From the NCBI RefSeq assembly GCF_007679345.1, contig NZ_VEGH01000006.1, positions 240,846-304,845 on the forward strand: a DNA stretch of 64,000 bases, in the 5' to 3' direction. Made by a program: the position numbers and the translations under genes. Under the pieces are notes generated by a model that saw only the letters and a program-made list of their open reading frames with translations, ran no database searches and had not been told where the DNA came from. How positions within the stretch are numbered: the first letter of the stretch is position 1; every line of letters begins with the position of its first letter. Positions 18,445 to 26,395 of the stretch are shown one piece after another. This stretch comes from Cellulosimicrobium cellulans (GTDB lineage Bacteria > Actinomycetota > Actinomycetes > Actinomycetales > Cellulomonadaceae).

Positions 18445-20025
18445 GTGACGCAGCCGACCCCCACGCCCGCGCCCGCCGAGCCCGGCCCGGCCACCCCGGC
18501 CGCGGCCGACGCCCCCGACGCCGCGGCGGCCCCGCCCGCCTCCTCGACCAGCAGCGCCGCCGAGCCCGCGCCCGGTCCCGTCGACGACGGCCGGCCCGCG
18601 CCGCGCGTCGTCGTGGTCGGCGGCGGCCCCGGCGGCTACGAGGCGGCCCTGGTCGCCCGCCGGCTGGGCGCGGAGGTCACGGTCGTGGAGCGCGCGGGGC
18701 TCGGCGGCGCCGCGGTGCTGACCGACGTCGTGCCGTCGAAGACCCTGATCGCCACCGCCGAGTGGATGACGATCGCCGAGCGCGCCCCGGACCTCGGCAT
18801 CCGCCTCGACGTGCCGGCGGGCCCGGCCGAGGACGACGACCCCGCGCGCGACACCGGCCGCAGCCGCCGGCACAGCATCGACCTGGCCGCGGTGAACGCG
18901 CGGGTGCGCGACCTCGCCCTGGCGCAGTCCCACGACATCCGCACCCGGCTCGAGCGGGAGGGCGTGCGCGTGGTCATCGGCCACGGGCGGCTCGACGGCC
19001 CGGAGCGCGTGGTCGTCACCGGCGACGCGGAGGAGACCCTCGACGCCGACGTCGTCCTGCTGGCGACCGGCGCGACCCCGCGGACGCTGCCCGACGCGCA
19101 GCCCGACGGCGAGCGCATCCTCACCTGGACGCAGCTGTACCACCTGGACGCGCTGCCGGAGCGGCTGATCGTCGTCGGCTCGGGCGTCACCGGCGCGGAG
19201 TTCGCCGGGGCCTACGTGTCGCTGGGGTCCCAGGTCGTGCTGGTGTCGAGCCGCGACCGGGTGCTGCCGGGGGAGGACGCCGACGCCGCGACGATGCTGG
19301 AGGACGTGTTCCGGACCCGCGGCATGGAGGTCGTCGGGCGCTCGCGCGCCCAGGCGGCCCGGCGGACCGGGGACGGGGTGGTCGTGACGCTCGCGGACGG
19401 CCGGGAGATCCACGGCTCGCACGTGCTGCTCGCGGTCGGCTCGATCCCGAGCACCGAGGGCCTCGGCCTGGCGGAGGCGGGCGTGCGGACCACGCCGTCC
19501 GGGCACATCGAGGTCGACAAGGTGTCGCGCACCTCGGCGCGCGGCGTCTACGCGGCGGGCGACGTGACCGGCGTGCTGCCGCTGGCGTCGGTCGCGGCGA
19601 TGCAGGGGCGGATCGCGATGTCGCACGCGCTCGGCGACGCGGTGGCGCCGCTGAAGCTGCGCGGCGTGGCGGCGAACATCTTCACCGCCCCGGAGATCGC
19701 GACGGTCGGCCTGAGCGAGACGGCGCTCGTCGAGCGGGACGCGCACTTCGTCACGCACACTCTCCCGCTGGCCCGGAACCCCCGCGCGAAGATGCTGGGC
19801 GTCCGCGACGGCTTCGTGAAGCTGTTCGCGCACTCGACGGCGGGCACCGTGCTCGGCGGGGTGGTGGTGGCGCCGCGGGCGTCGGAGCTGATCTTCCCGA
19901 TCACGCTGGCGGTGTCGCACAGCCTGACCGTCGACGACGTGGCGAACGCGTTCACCGTGTACCCGTCGCTGTCGGGCTCGATCGGCGAGGTCGCGCGGGT
20001 GCTGCACCGGACCGACCAGGGCTGA
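18445..20025 (+). CDS. lpdA: LpdA-type NAD(P)H quinone/FAD reductase lacking the redox disulfide
   Basis: The 526-residue flavoprotein belongs to the lipoamide dehydrogenase superfamily: FAD loop VVVVGGGPGGYEAAL (about residue 54), NAD loop VVGSGVTGAEFAG and FAD ribityl motif GVYAAGDVTG. The active-site stretch is GLGGAAVLTDVVPSKTLI, so the CxxxxC pair of true lipoamide dehydrogenases is absent, as in M. tuberculosis LpdA (Rv3303c), a quinone reductase. The C-terminal His-x4-Glu pair of disulfide reductases is also altered (VYPSLSGSIGE). A ~50-residue Pro/Ala/Ser-rich tail precedes the FAD domain, with no internal start to remove it. GTG 18445 is preceded by GAAGAT, possibly a weak leaderless -10. 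Confidence 0.87.
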   Translation: MTQPTPTPAPAEPGPATPAAADAPDAAAAPPASSTSSAAEPAPGPVDDGRPAPRVVVVGGGPGGYEAALVARRLGAEVTVVERAGLGGAAVLTDVVPSKTLIATAEWMTIAERAPDLGIRLDVPAGPAEDDDPARDTGRSRRHSIDLAAVNARVRDLALAQSHDIRTRLEREGVRVVIGHGRLDGPERVVVTGDAEETLDADVVLLATGATPRTLPDAQPDGERILTWTQLYHLDALPERLIVVGSGVTGAEFAGAYVSLGSQVVLVSSRDRVLPGEDADAATMLEDVFRTRGMEVVGRSRAQAARRTGDGVVVTLADGREIHGSHVLLAVGSIPSTEGLGLAEAGVRTTPSGHIEVDKVSRTSARGVYAAGDVTGVLPLASVAAMQGRIAMSHALGDAVAPLKLRGVAANIFTAPEIATVGLSETALVERDAHFVTHTLPLARNPRAKMLGVRDGFVKLFAHSTAGTVLGGVVVAPRASELIFPITLAVSHSLTVDDVANAFTVYPSLSGSIGEVARVLHRTDQG

Positions 20026-20074
20026 GCCCGGGGCCCGGGCGCGCTGGGCGCGGGGCCGGGCGGGCGCGCCGCCG

Positions 20075-22051
20075 TCAGCCCGCCCGGACCTCCGTCACCA
20101 GCGCCAGGTGGTCCGACGAGTCGTCGGCGAGCACCCGCGCCTCGGCGAACGTCACGCCCTGCCCGAGCACCCAGTCGATCCTGACCTCCGGGTCGTTGCT
20201 CGGGTGGGTGAGCACGTCCTCGGCGCCCGCGGTGTCCATGGCGCTCACCCACCCGGCGTCCGCGAGGGCGTCGAGCTCGGCCGAGCCCGGCTCGGCGTTG
20301 AGGTCGCCGGCCAGCACGGACGGCCCGTCGTCGGGCAGCGCCGCCCGGAGCGCGGCGAGCTGCTCCAGCCGGGTGTCGACGTTGTCGTCACGGTGCTGCA
20401 GGTGCACCGACGTCACCCGGACCGGCTCGCCGCCGGGGCCCTCGACCCGTGCGGTCAGCGCCGAGCGCGCCTGCGGCCCGGCGCCGTACGGCAGCTCGAT
20501 CACCTCGACGTCGCTGAGCTCCGTGCGGGACAGCAGCGCGTTGCCGAACTGCTGGTCCGCGGCCGGGGCGAACGCGACGTGCATGCCGAGGCGGTGCCCG
20601 AGCCAGGTGAGCATGTCGGCGCCGCCGCCGAGCACCCAGCCCCGGGACACCTCCTGGAGCGCCACGACGTCCGGGCCCTGGGCCTCGATGGTCCGGGCGA
20701 TCTGCTCCAGGTCGACGGCGGTGTGCGCGGCGACGCCGTAGTGCAGGTTCCAGTCGACGACCACGAACGCGTCGGGGTCCCGGTCGGCGGCGGGCGCCGG
20801 GGCGGCGACCGTGGCGGACACCCAGCCGACCAGCAGGAGCGCGACGGAGGGCAGCACCAGGAACCGCAGGGCGTTGGCGCGCAGCGGGGGTGCGGGCTCG
20901 CGCCCCGCGGGCTCGGCGGGCGTGCGCCAGCGCAGCCCGCCGGTGGCGAGCAGCGCGGCGGCGAGCACCACGACCCACGCGTTGTCGACGGGCAGCGGGA
21001 CGTCGTAGTCGAGCAGGTAGAGCAGCAGCACCACGACCAGCCCGAGGCCGACGCCGCCGGTGGCGAGCGCGGTGCGGGGGATCCCGGGCGGCGCGGGCCG
21101 GCGGGTCTTCAGCGCGACGGTGAGCACGACGCCGAGCGCCGCCTCGGCGACCAGGATCGCGATGAGCGCCGTGACGCCGGTGGTGAGGAACGCGACCGCC
21201 GCGGCGACGGGGAGCAGGACCGCGGCGGCCCACCGCACCGGCCGGGCCATGATGCGGGGCACCAGCAGGAGCCAGGCGGTCAGCGCCGACGCCAGCACGG
21301 TCGCGGTCCCGGCCACCATCAGCGGCAGGTGCGACTGCGCCGCCGCGAAGGCGGGGTTCCCCAGCACCATGACGACCAGCGCGAGGGCCGGCCCGAGCAC
21401 CCAGGTCCGCCGGGGGCGGCCGGACGCCTCCTGCCGGCGGGCGACCACCGCCACGGCCACGGTGACCAGCACGAGGACGACCGCGACGACGCTGCCGAGC
21501 ACCCCGCCGCGCCACAGCGGGTCCCAGGTACCGAGCGCGAGCTGCAGCGCCGCGGACAGCCCCGTGCCGAGGGTCAGCCCGAGCGCGGCCTGGCGCCCGC
21601 CGCCGGCGCGACCCGCGACGAGCGTGGTCGCCAGGACCAGCGCGGTGACGGCGAGCGAGGCGGTGACCAGGCCGGCGACGAACCGCGGGCCGTCGTGCAG
21701 CACCTGCGTGACCAGCCGGGCGGCCCCCAGGGCGACGACGGCGACGAGCGCGGTGCGCCCGGAGGCGGTGCCGGGGCCGCGGCGGCCGGTGCCGAGCAGC
21801 GCCAGCGCCGCGAGCAGCCCCGCGCCGAGGAAGGTGAGCAGCGCCGCGGCCCCGACGGCGACGGTGCTCACGGCGAAGGCGCGGTCCAGGACCGGCCCGG
21901 CGGCCCGCACGGCGTCGACGGCGAGCACCGTGACCAGCGCGACGAGCGACACCCGGGTGGCCGTGCCGGCGTCCGGGGGGAGCGGGCTCCCGGCCGGCGA
22001 CGGTGCGGACGCGGGAGGCACCGACGGCGGTGCGGCTTCGGGGACGCTCAC
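20075..22051 (-). CDS. Multi-pass membrane protein with C-terminal EEP (DNase I-like) domain
   Basis: The 658-residue protein has about eleven hydrophobic helices in its first 400 residues, then an endonuclease/exonuclease/phosphatase domain. EEP motifs are VVVDWNLHYG, VVALQEVSRG (metal-binding Glu), VLAGDLNAEPGS, RIDWVLGQ and the catalytic SSDHLALV. All key residues are present, so it should be an active phosphodiesterase on nucleic acid, phosphoinositide or another phosphodiester, on the face of the membrane where the C-terminus lies. The architecture recalls Cwh43-type fusions; specificity is unknown. GTG 22051 lies 7 nt after TACGTT, whereas the upstream open frame has no signal. It is convergent with lpdA. 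Confidence 0.8.
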   Translation of the reverse strand: MSVPEAAPPSVPPASAPSPAGSPLPPDAGTATRVSLVALVTVLAVDAVRAAGPVLDRAFAVSTVAVGAAALLTFLGAGLLAALALLGTGRRGPGTASGRTALVAVVALGAARLVTQVLHDGPRFVAGLVTASLAVTALVLATTLVAGRAGGGRQAALGLTLGTGLSAALQLALGTWDPLWRGGVLGSVVAVVLVLVTVAVAVVARRQEASGRPRRTWVLGPALALVVMVLGNPAFAAAQSHLPLMVAGTATVLASALTAWLLLVPRIMARPVRWAAAVLLPVAAAVAFLTTGVTALIAILVAEAALGVVLTVALKTRRPAPPGIPRTALATGGVGLGLVVVLLLYLLDYDVPLPVDNAWVVVLAAALLATGGLRWRTPAEPAGREPAPPLRANALRFLVLPSVALLLVGWVSATVAAPAPAADRDPDAFVVVDWNLHYGVAAHTAVDLEQIARTIEAQGPDVVALQEVSRGWVLGGGADMLTWLGHRLGMHVAFAPAADQQFGNALLSRTELSDVEVIELPYGAGPQARSALTARVEGPGGEPVRVTSVHLQHRDDNVDTRLEQLAALRAALPDDGPSVLAGDLNAEPGSAELDALADAGWVSAMDTAGAEDVLTHPSNDPEVRIDWVLGQGVTFAEARVLADDSSDHLALVTEVRAG

Positions 22052-22058
22052 GGCTGTC

Positions 22059-22064
22059 AACGTA
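22059..22064 (-). promoter_or_regulatory. Leaderless -10 box of the EEP-domain gene
   Basis: Reverse strand TACGTT, 7 nt, GTG 22051. It sets the start of a frame that otherwise extends 183 codons further. Confidence 0.55.
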
Positions 22065-22131
22065 GTGGGCGGCGAGCCGCCCGGGCCAACGAACTGGCCC
22101 GCACGGACGCGCGCCGGCGGTACGCCCGGGG

Positions 22132-22632
22132 TCAGGACGCGGCGCCCTCGACCTCCGGGGGCAGGCCCGCCCGCAGGGTCGGCCAGGCGTCCGCGAAGGC
22201 GGGCAGCAGCGGCAGCGCCGTGACGTCGTCCAGCGCGACCCAGGCGATGGCGAGGCTCTCGTCGTCCGTCGGGCGGGGGTCGACCGGCCCGGCGGTCACG
22301 GCCACGACCGTCGTGTACGACCAGTCGCCGTGGTCCAGGACGTGCTCGCCGACCACCCGGACGGACGCGGGCTCGATGCCGGCCTCCTCCTGCGACTCGC
22401 GGAGCGCCCCGTCGACGGCGGACTCGCCGGTGTGCCGGGCGCCGCCGGGCAGACCCCAGGTGCCGCCCTGGTCGCTCCACGGCGCGCGGTGCTGGAGCAC
22501 GGCCGCCGCCGGGGCGGTGCCGGTCGCGGGGCGCACGAGCAGCAGACCGGCGGCCCCGGCCGTGCCCCAGTGCCGGCGGCCGCACCGGCACTCGACCCAC
22601 CCGTCGCCCGGGTGGTGCGGTCGCCGCGCCAC
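22132..22632 (-). CDS. Nudix hydrolase
   Basis: The 166-residue protein has a complete Nudix box, G-x5-E-x7-RESQEEAG, beginning at GGARHTGES (about residue 59), which binds the metal for hydrolysis of nucleoside diphosphate derivatives. A CRCGRRHWG segment near the N-terminus resembles the zinc-ribbon start of bacterial house-cleaning Nudix enzymes. The GTG at 22632 lies 5 nt after the accA stop, so it is likely co-transcribed and coupled with the carboxylase subunit. No clear ribosome binding site is visible. The open frame merges upstream with an antisense-type shadow of accA, which I exclude. Substrate is unknown. Confidence 0.82.
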   Translation of the reverse strand: MARRPHHPGDGWVECRCGRRHWGTAGAAGLLLVRPATGTAPAAAVLQHRAPWSDQGGTWGLPGGARHTGESAVDGALRESQEEAGIEPASVRVVGEHVLDHGDWSYTTVVAVTAGPVDPRPTDDESLAIAWVALDDVTALPLLPAFADAWPTLRAGLPPEVEGAAS

Positions 22633-22637
22633 CGCGG

Positions 22638-24434
22638 TCAGTCGACGATCTCGCAGATGGCGGTGCCCGCCGCGACCATGCCGCCGACGTCGGCGGACAG
22701 GGACGCGATGGTGCCGGCGCGGTGCGCGACCAGCGGCTGCTCCATCTTCATGGCCTCGAGCACCACGACCAGGTCGCCCTCGGCCACGGTGTCGCCCTCG
22801 CCGACCGCGACCTTGACGATCGTGCCCTGCATCGGGGAGGTGAGCGCGTTGCCGGACGCCGCGGGACGGCCCGCGGCGCGGCGCGGGGCCGAGCGGCGGG
22901 GACCGGCGGCGGCGGGACGGCCGCGGCCGGCGCGCAGGGCGAGCGCGGCGGGCAGCACGACCTCGAGGCGCTTGCCGCCGACCTCGACGACGACGCGCTC
23001 CAGCTCGGTCGGCTCGCCGTCGTCGGCCGGGCCCGCGGCGGTCACGGCCGGGGTGCCGGTGAGCGCGGGCAGCCGGTCGGCGAACTCGGTCTCGATCCAC
23101 CGGGTGTGCACCGCGAACGGCTGCTCCGGGTCGGTCGGGACGAAGGCCGGCTCGGCCATCACCGCGCGGTGGAACGGCACGACGGTCGGGATGCCGGCGA
23201 TCTCCAGCTCGGCCAGGGCGCGGCGCGCGCGCTCGGCGGCCTGCTGCCGGGTGGCGCCGGTGACGACCAGCTTGGCGATCATCGAGTCGAACGCGCCCGA
23301 GACGGTGTCGCCCTCGACGACGCCGGAGTCGACCCGGACGCCCGGGCCGGCGGGGAACCGCAGCGTCGAGATCTTCCCCGGCGCGGGCAGGAACCCGGCG
23401 GCCGGGTCCTCGCCGTTGAGCCGGAACTCGAAGGAGTGGCCGCGGGTCTCCACGTGGTCGTAGCCGAGGGGCTCGCCGTCGGCGATGCGCAGCTGCTCGC
23501 GGACCAGGTCGATGCCGCTGATCTCCTCGGAGACCGGGTGCTCGACCTGCAGGCGCGTGTTCACCTCGAGGAACGAGATCGTCCCGTCGGCGGCGACCAG
23601 GAACTCGCAGGTGCCGGCGCCGACGTAGCCGGCCTCCTTGAGGATGGCGACCGAGGCGTCGACGAGCTGGGCGCGCTGCGCGTCCGTGAGGAACGGCGCG
23701 GGGGCCTCCTCGACGAGCTTCTGGTGCCGGCGCTGCAGCGAGCAGTCGCGGGTCGACACGACGACGACGGTGCCGTGCTCGTCCGCGAGGCACTGGGTCT
23801 CGACGTGCCGGGGCCGGTCGAGGTAGCGCTCGACGAAGCACTCGCCACGACCGAACGCGGCGACGGCCTCGCGCACCGCGGAGTCGTACAGCTCGTCGAT
23901 CTCCTCCGAGGTGCGGGCGACCTTGAGGCCGCGGCCGCCGCCGCCGAACGCCGCCTTGATGGCGACCGGCAGGCCGTGCTCGCGGACGAACGCGTGCACC
24001 TCCTGGGCGCCCGACACCGGGTCGGGGGTGCCGGCGACGAGCGGGGCGCCGGCGCGCTGCGCGATGTGCCGCGCGCTCACCTTGTCGCCGAGGTCGCGGA
24101 TCGCGGCGGGCGGCGGGCCGACCCAGACCAGGCCGGCGTCCAGGACGGCCTGGGCGAACTCGGCGTTCTCCGAGAGGAACCCGTAGCCCGGGTGCACGGC
24201 GTCCGCGCCGGAGCGGCGCGCGACGTCCAGCAGCTTGGCGATGTCGAGGTACGTCTCGGCCGCGCGGGCGCCGTCGAGGGCGTACGCCTCGTCCGCGACG
24301 CGCACGTGCAGCGCCTCGCGGTCGGGGTCCGCGTAGACGGCGACGGAGGCGAGGCCGGCGTCGCGGCAGGCGCGGGCGATGCGGACGGCGATCTCGCCGC
24401 GGTTGGCGACGAGGACCTTCGAGATGCGGGGCAC
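22638..24434 (-). CDS. accA3: Acyl-CoA carboxylase alpha subunit (biotin carboxylase + biotin carrier)
   Basis: The 598-residue protein fuses a biotin carboxylase (about 1-450) with a biotin carrier domain (last 75 residues). The ATP-grasp glycine loop [14 protein letters not shown], catalytic [16 protein letters not shown] and the biotinylation site EAMKMEQP are all intact. It carboxylates biotin for acetyl- and propionyl-CoA carboxylation with the beta subunit AccD at 28950. The linker is Arg/Ala-rich. GTG 24434 is 5 nt after TACGGT. A Nudix gene follows. In M. tuberculosis accA3, maf, accE5, accD5 and birA are close together, as here. Confidence 0.93.
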   Translation of the reverse strand: MPRISKVLVANRGEIAVRIARACRDAGLASVAVYADPDREALHVRVADEAYALDGARAAETYLDIAKLLDVARRSGADAVHPGYGFLSENAEFAQAVLDAGLVWVGPPPAAIRDLGDKVSARHIAQRAGAPLVAGTPDPVSGAQEVHAFVREHGLPVAIKAAFGGGGRGLKVARTSEEIDELYDSAVREAVAAFGRGECFVERYLDRPRHVETQCLADEHGTVVVVSTRDCSLQRRHQKLVEEAPAPFLTDAQRAQLVDASVAILKEAGYVGAGTCEFLVAADGTISFLEVNTRLQVEHPVSEEISGIDLVREQLRIADGEPLGYDHVETRGHSFEFRLNGEDPAAGFLPAPGKISTLRFPAGPGVRVDSGVVEGDTVSGAFDSMIAKLVVTGATRQQAAERARRALAELEIAGIPTVVPFHRAVMAEPAFVPTDPEQPFAVHTRWIETEFADRLPALTGTPAVTAAGPADDGEPTELERVVVEVGGKRLEVVLPAALALRAGRGRPAAAGPRRSAPRRAAGRPAASGNALTSPMQGTIVKVAVGEGDTVAEGDLVVVLEAMKMEQPLVAHRAGTIASLSADVGGMVAAGTAICEIVD

Positions 24435-24652
24435 GGCTCACCGTAACGCGGGGTGCCTCCGGCGTTCACGCCCGCGGCCGGTCGCGCCACGAAGATCGCC
24501 GATCCGGCCAACCGGGTCCCCGCCGCGTTGGAGGGTTCCACAGCGGACGCGCGGCGCCGGGTGCGCGGCCCGGCGCGCCCTTGTCCGCCCCCGACAAACC
24601 CGCCGGCCCGCCCGCCGGGCCGCAGCGCGCCTCGCCCCCTCGGCGCCGGCGC

Positions 24653-24743
24653 GGCGTGCGCCGAGGGGGTGGCGTGCGCCGAGGGGGTACCCGACACGTC
24701 GAGCGAGTAGTCGGCGGTTACTCGCTCGACGTGTCGGCTACCC
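24653..24743. repeat. Compound intergenic repeat: 18-bp tandem pair plus 19-bp perfect palindrome
   Basis: GGCGTGCGCCGAGGGGGT occurs twice in tandem (24653-24670, 24671-24688), with a partial inverted copy just to the left (near 24633). Directly after come perfect 19-bp arms at 24691-24709 and 24719-24737 around a 9-nt loop, extended by GGGTA/TACCC. The element occupies the 394-bp gap between accA3 and maf, where I find no gene; the rest of the gap is featureless GC-rich sequence. Confidence 0.7.
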
Positions 24744-24828
24744 GCTCACCTCCGGCGCGGCGCGCGGCGCGCGGCCTGCGAGGGCGGGCGGCGGGCGGCC
24801 GGCCGACGGCGGGCGGTTCCGGGGCGGG

Positions 24829-25515
24829 TCAGGCGGGGAGGCGGGTCCAGAGGGTGTGCAGGGGGACGCCGCGCGCGGCGAGGAGGTCGCGCAGGAGCGG
24901 CAGGCTCAGGCCGACGACGCCGTGGTGGTCGCCCTCGACGCCCGTGATGTACGCGCCGCCCAGGCCGTCGACGGTGAACGCGCCCGCGACCCACAGCGGC
25001 TCGCCGGTGGCGACGTAGGCGTCGATCTCGGCGTCGGTGACGTCGGCGAAGTGCACGACCGTCGTGGAGGTGGCGCCGGCCTCGGCGGCAGCGTCGCCCG
25101 CCGCGGAGCCGCCCGCCGGCGCATCGTCGCCCGCTGCTGCGTCGCCCGCCGCCGCGCCCGCGCCGCCGCGCCGGTCCACCAGCCAGTGCCCCGTGTGCAG
25201 CCGCCCGCTGCGCCCGCGCATCGCGCGCCACCGCTCGCGAGCCTCGGCGGCGTCGGCCGGCTTGCCGAGCACCCGCCCGTCGAGCTCCAGCATCGAGTCG
25301 CACCCGAGCACCAGCGCCCCGGCGTGCCCCGGCGCGACGTCCCGGGCCTTCGCGCGGGCCAGCAGCAGCACCGCCTCGGCGGGCGGCACGTCGCCGGCGG
25401 CGGCCAGCACCGCGGGCTCGTCGACGGCCGACACCGCGACGGTCGGCTCGATCCCGGCCGCGCGCAGGGTCGCGAGCCGGGCGGGGGAGGCGGAGGCGAG
25501 CACGAGGGTCGTCAC
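24829..25515 (-). CDS. maf: Maf-like nucleotide pyrophosphatase
   Basis: The 228-residue protein belongs to the Maf/YhdE/YceF family, which hydrolyses dTTP, UTP or modified nucleoside triphosphates. The N-terminal LASASPARLATLRAAGI and central GALVLGCDSMLELDG are the family signatures. Between residues about 119 and 149 there is an Ala/Gly/Asp-rich insertion (GAGAAAGDAAAGDDAPAGG and on) where other Maf proteins have a short loop. GTG 25515 lies 6 nt after TACGCT (25526-25521). The open frame upstream belongs to the antisense side of the VKOR gene. It is divergent from VKOR, sharing a promoter region with a 14-bp palindrome. Confidence 0.88.
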   Translation of the reverse strand: MTTLVLASASPARLATLRAAGIEPTVAVSAVDEPAVLAAAGDVPPAEAVLLLARAKARDVAPGHAGALVLGCDSMLELDGRVLGKPADAAEARERWRAMRGRSGRLHTGHWLVDRRGGAGAAAGDAAAGDDAPAGGSAAGDAAAEAGATSTTVVHFADVTDAEIDAYVATGEPLWVAGAFTVDGLGGAYITGVEGDHHGVVGLSLPLLRDLLAARGVPLHTLWTRLPA

Positions 25516-25537
25516 CCGGCGAGCGTACGGCCAGGTC

Positions 25538-25551
25538 GGGGACGTACGTCC
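25538..25551. promoter_or_regulatory. Perfect palindrome between maf and VKOR
   Basis: GGGACGTACGTCCC lies in the 97-bp divergent promoter region, 12 bp upstream of the maf -10 box. It could be an operator; no regulator is assigned. Confidence 0.4.
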
Positions 25552-25612
25552 CTCGGGCGGCACCGCGTCCGTGCCGATGATGTCCGGGGAACTCCCAGGA
25601 GGGGATGCGACG

Positions 25613-26320
25613 ATGACGGGCGTGACCGAGGACAGCGCGCGGGCCACGCGCCCGAGCGGCGCAGCAGCCGACCCGACCGACCTGCTCGACCACGACCCGG
25701 TGGACGACGACCCGGACTCGCCCGCGCGCGCCGCCTGGCGCCGCCGGACCGCGATCGAGATGGCCGTGTCCGGCGTGATCGGGCTGTTCACGTCGTTCGT
25801 GCTGTCGATCGAGGCGTGGCACCTGGCGAAGGACCCGACCGCGGCCCTGTCCTGCGACCTCAGCTCGGTGATCTCGTGCAGCACCGTGGCGCTGTCCCCG
25901 CAGGCGGAGGTGCTCGGCTTCCCGAACGCGTTCCTCGGCATCGCGTTCGAGTCCGTGGTGATCGCGATCTCGATCGCGGGCATCGCGGGCGTGCGGTTCC
26001 CGCGCTGGTACATGCTCGGCACCCAGGCGCTGTACACGGTCGCCCTGGTGTTCGCGTGGTGGCTGTTCCTGCAGTCCTACTTCGTCATCAAGGCGCTGTG
26101 CCCCTGGTGCCTGCTCATCACCGTCACCACGACGCTGGTGTGGGCCGGCCTCACCCGGTGGAACGTCCGGGACGGCCACCTGCGGCTGCCCGGTCGTGCC
26201 GGCCCGTGGGCGCGCGGGTTCGTGGCGTCCGGCACGGACTGGTACGTGACGATCGCCGTGCTCGTGCTCTTCGTGGCCGCGATCCTGCTGAAGTACGGCC
26301 CGTCGCTCCTGGCGTCCTGA
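25613..26320 (+). CDS. Vitamin K epoxide reductase family protein
   Basis: The 235-residue membrane protein re-oxidises DsbA-like thiol oxidases with menaquinone in the actinobacterial disulfide pathway. The redox-active CPWC is in KALCPWCLLITV (last third), and the loop cysteine pair is in ALSCDLSSVISCSTVAL. Four to five helices follow an acidic 45-residue cytoplasmic tail. ATG 25613 follows AGGAGG (25597-25602) by 10 nt; an earlier ATG at 25604 meets a stop after two codons. No fused thioredoxin domain is present, so its DsbA partner must be encoded elsewhere. A perfect terminator follows. Confidence 0.9.
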   Translation: MTGVTEDSARATRPSGAAADPTDLLDHDPVDDDPDSPARAAWRRRTAIEMAVSGVIGLFTSFVLSIEAWHLAKDPTAALSCDLSSVISCSTVALSPQAEVLGFPNAFLGIAFESVVIAISIAGIAGVRFPRWYMLGTQALYTVALVFAWWLFLQSYFVIKALCPWCLLITVTTTLVWAGLTRWNVRDGHLRLPGRAGPWARGFVASGTDWYVTIAVLVLFVAAILLKYGPSLLAS

Positions 26321-26343
26321 GCCGCACCCCGCACCCCGCACGC

Positions 26344-26382
26344 ACGAGGGCCCCCGGACCGCGCAGGTCCGGGGGCCCTCGT
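26344..26382. terminator. Bidirectional terminator between VKOR and DUF885 genes
   Basis: Perfect 17-bp arms beginning ACGAGGGCCCCCGGACC around a GCGCA loop lie between two convergent genes. Confidence 0.8.
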
Positions 26383-26395
26383 CGTCCCGTGCCGG

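Noticed and set aside
14716..20007. Long reverse and forward open frames across the mutase, deoD and lpdA genes
   Set aside because: They overlap clear conserved genes in other frames and read as Arg/Ala/Pro-rich shadow protein, a result of few stop codons in GC-rich DNA.
24653..24743. Transposon ends or attachment site
   Set aside because: No transposase or integrase, no flanking target duplication, and the arms are adjacent with a 9-nt loop.
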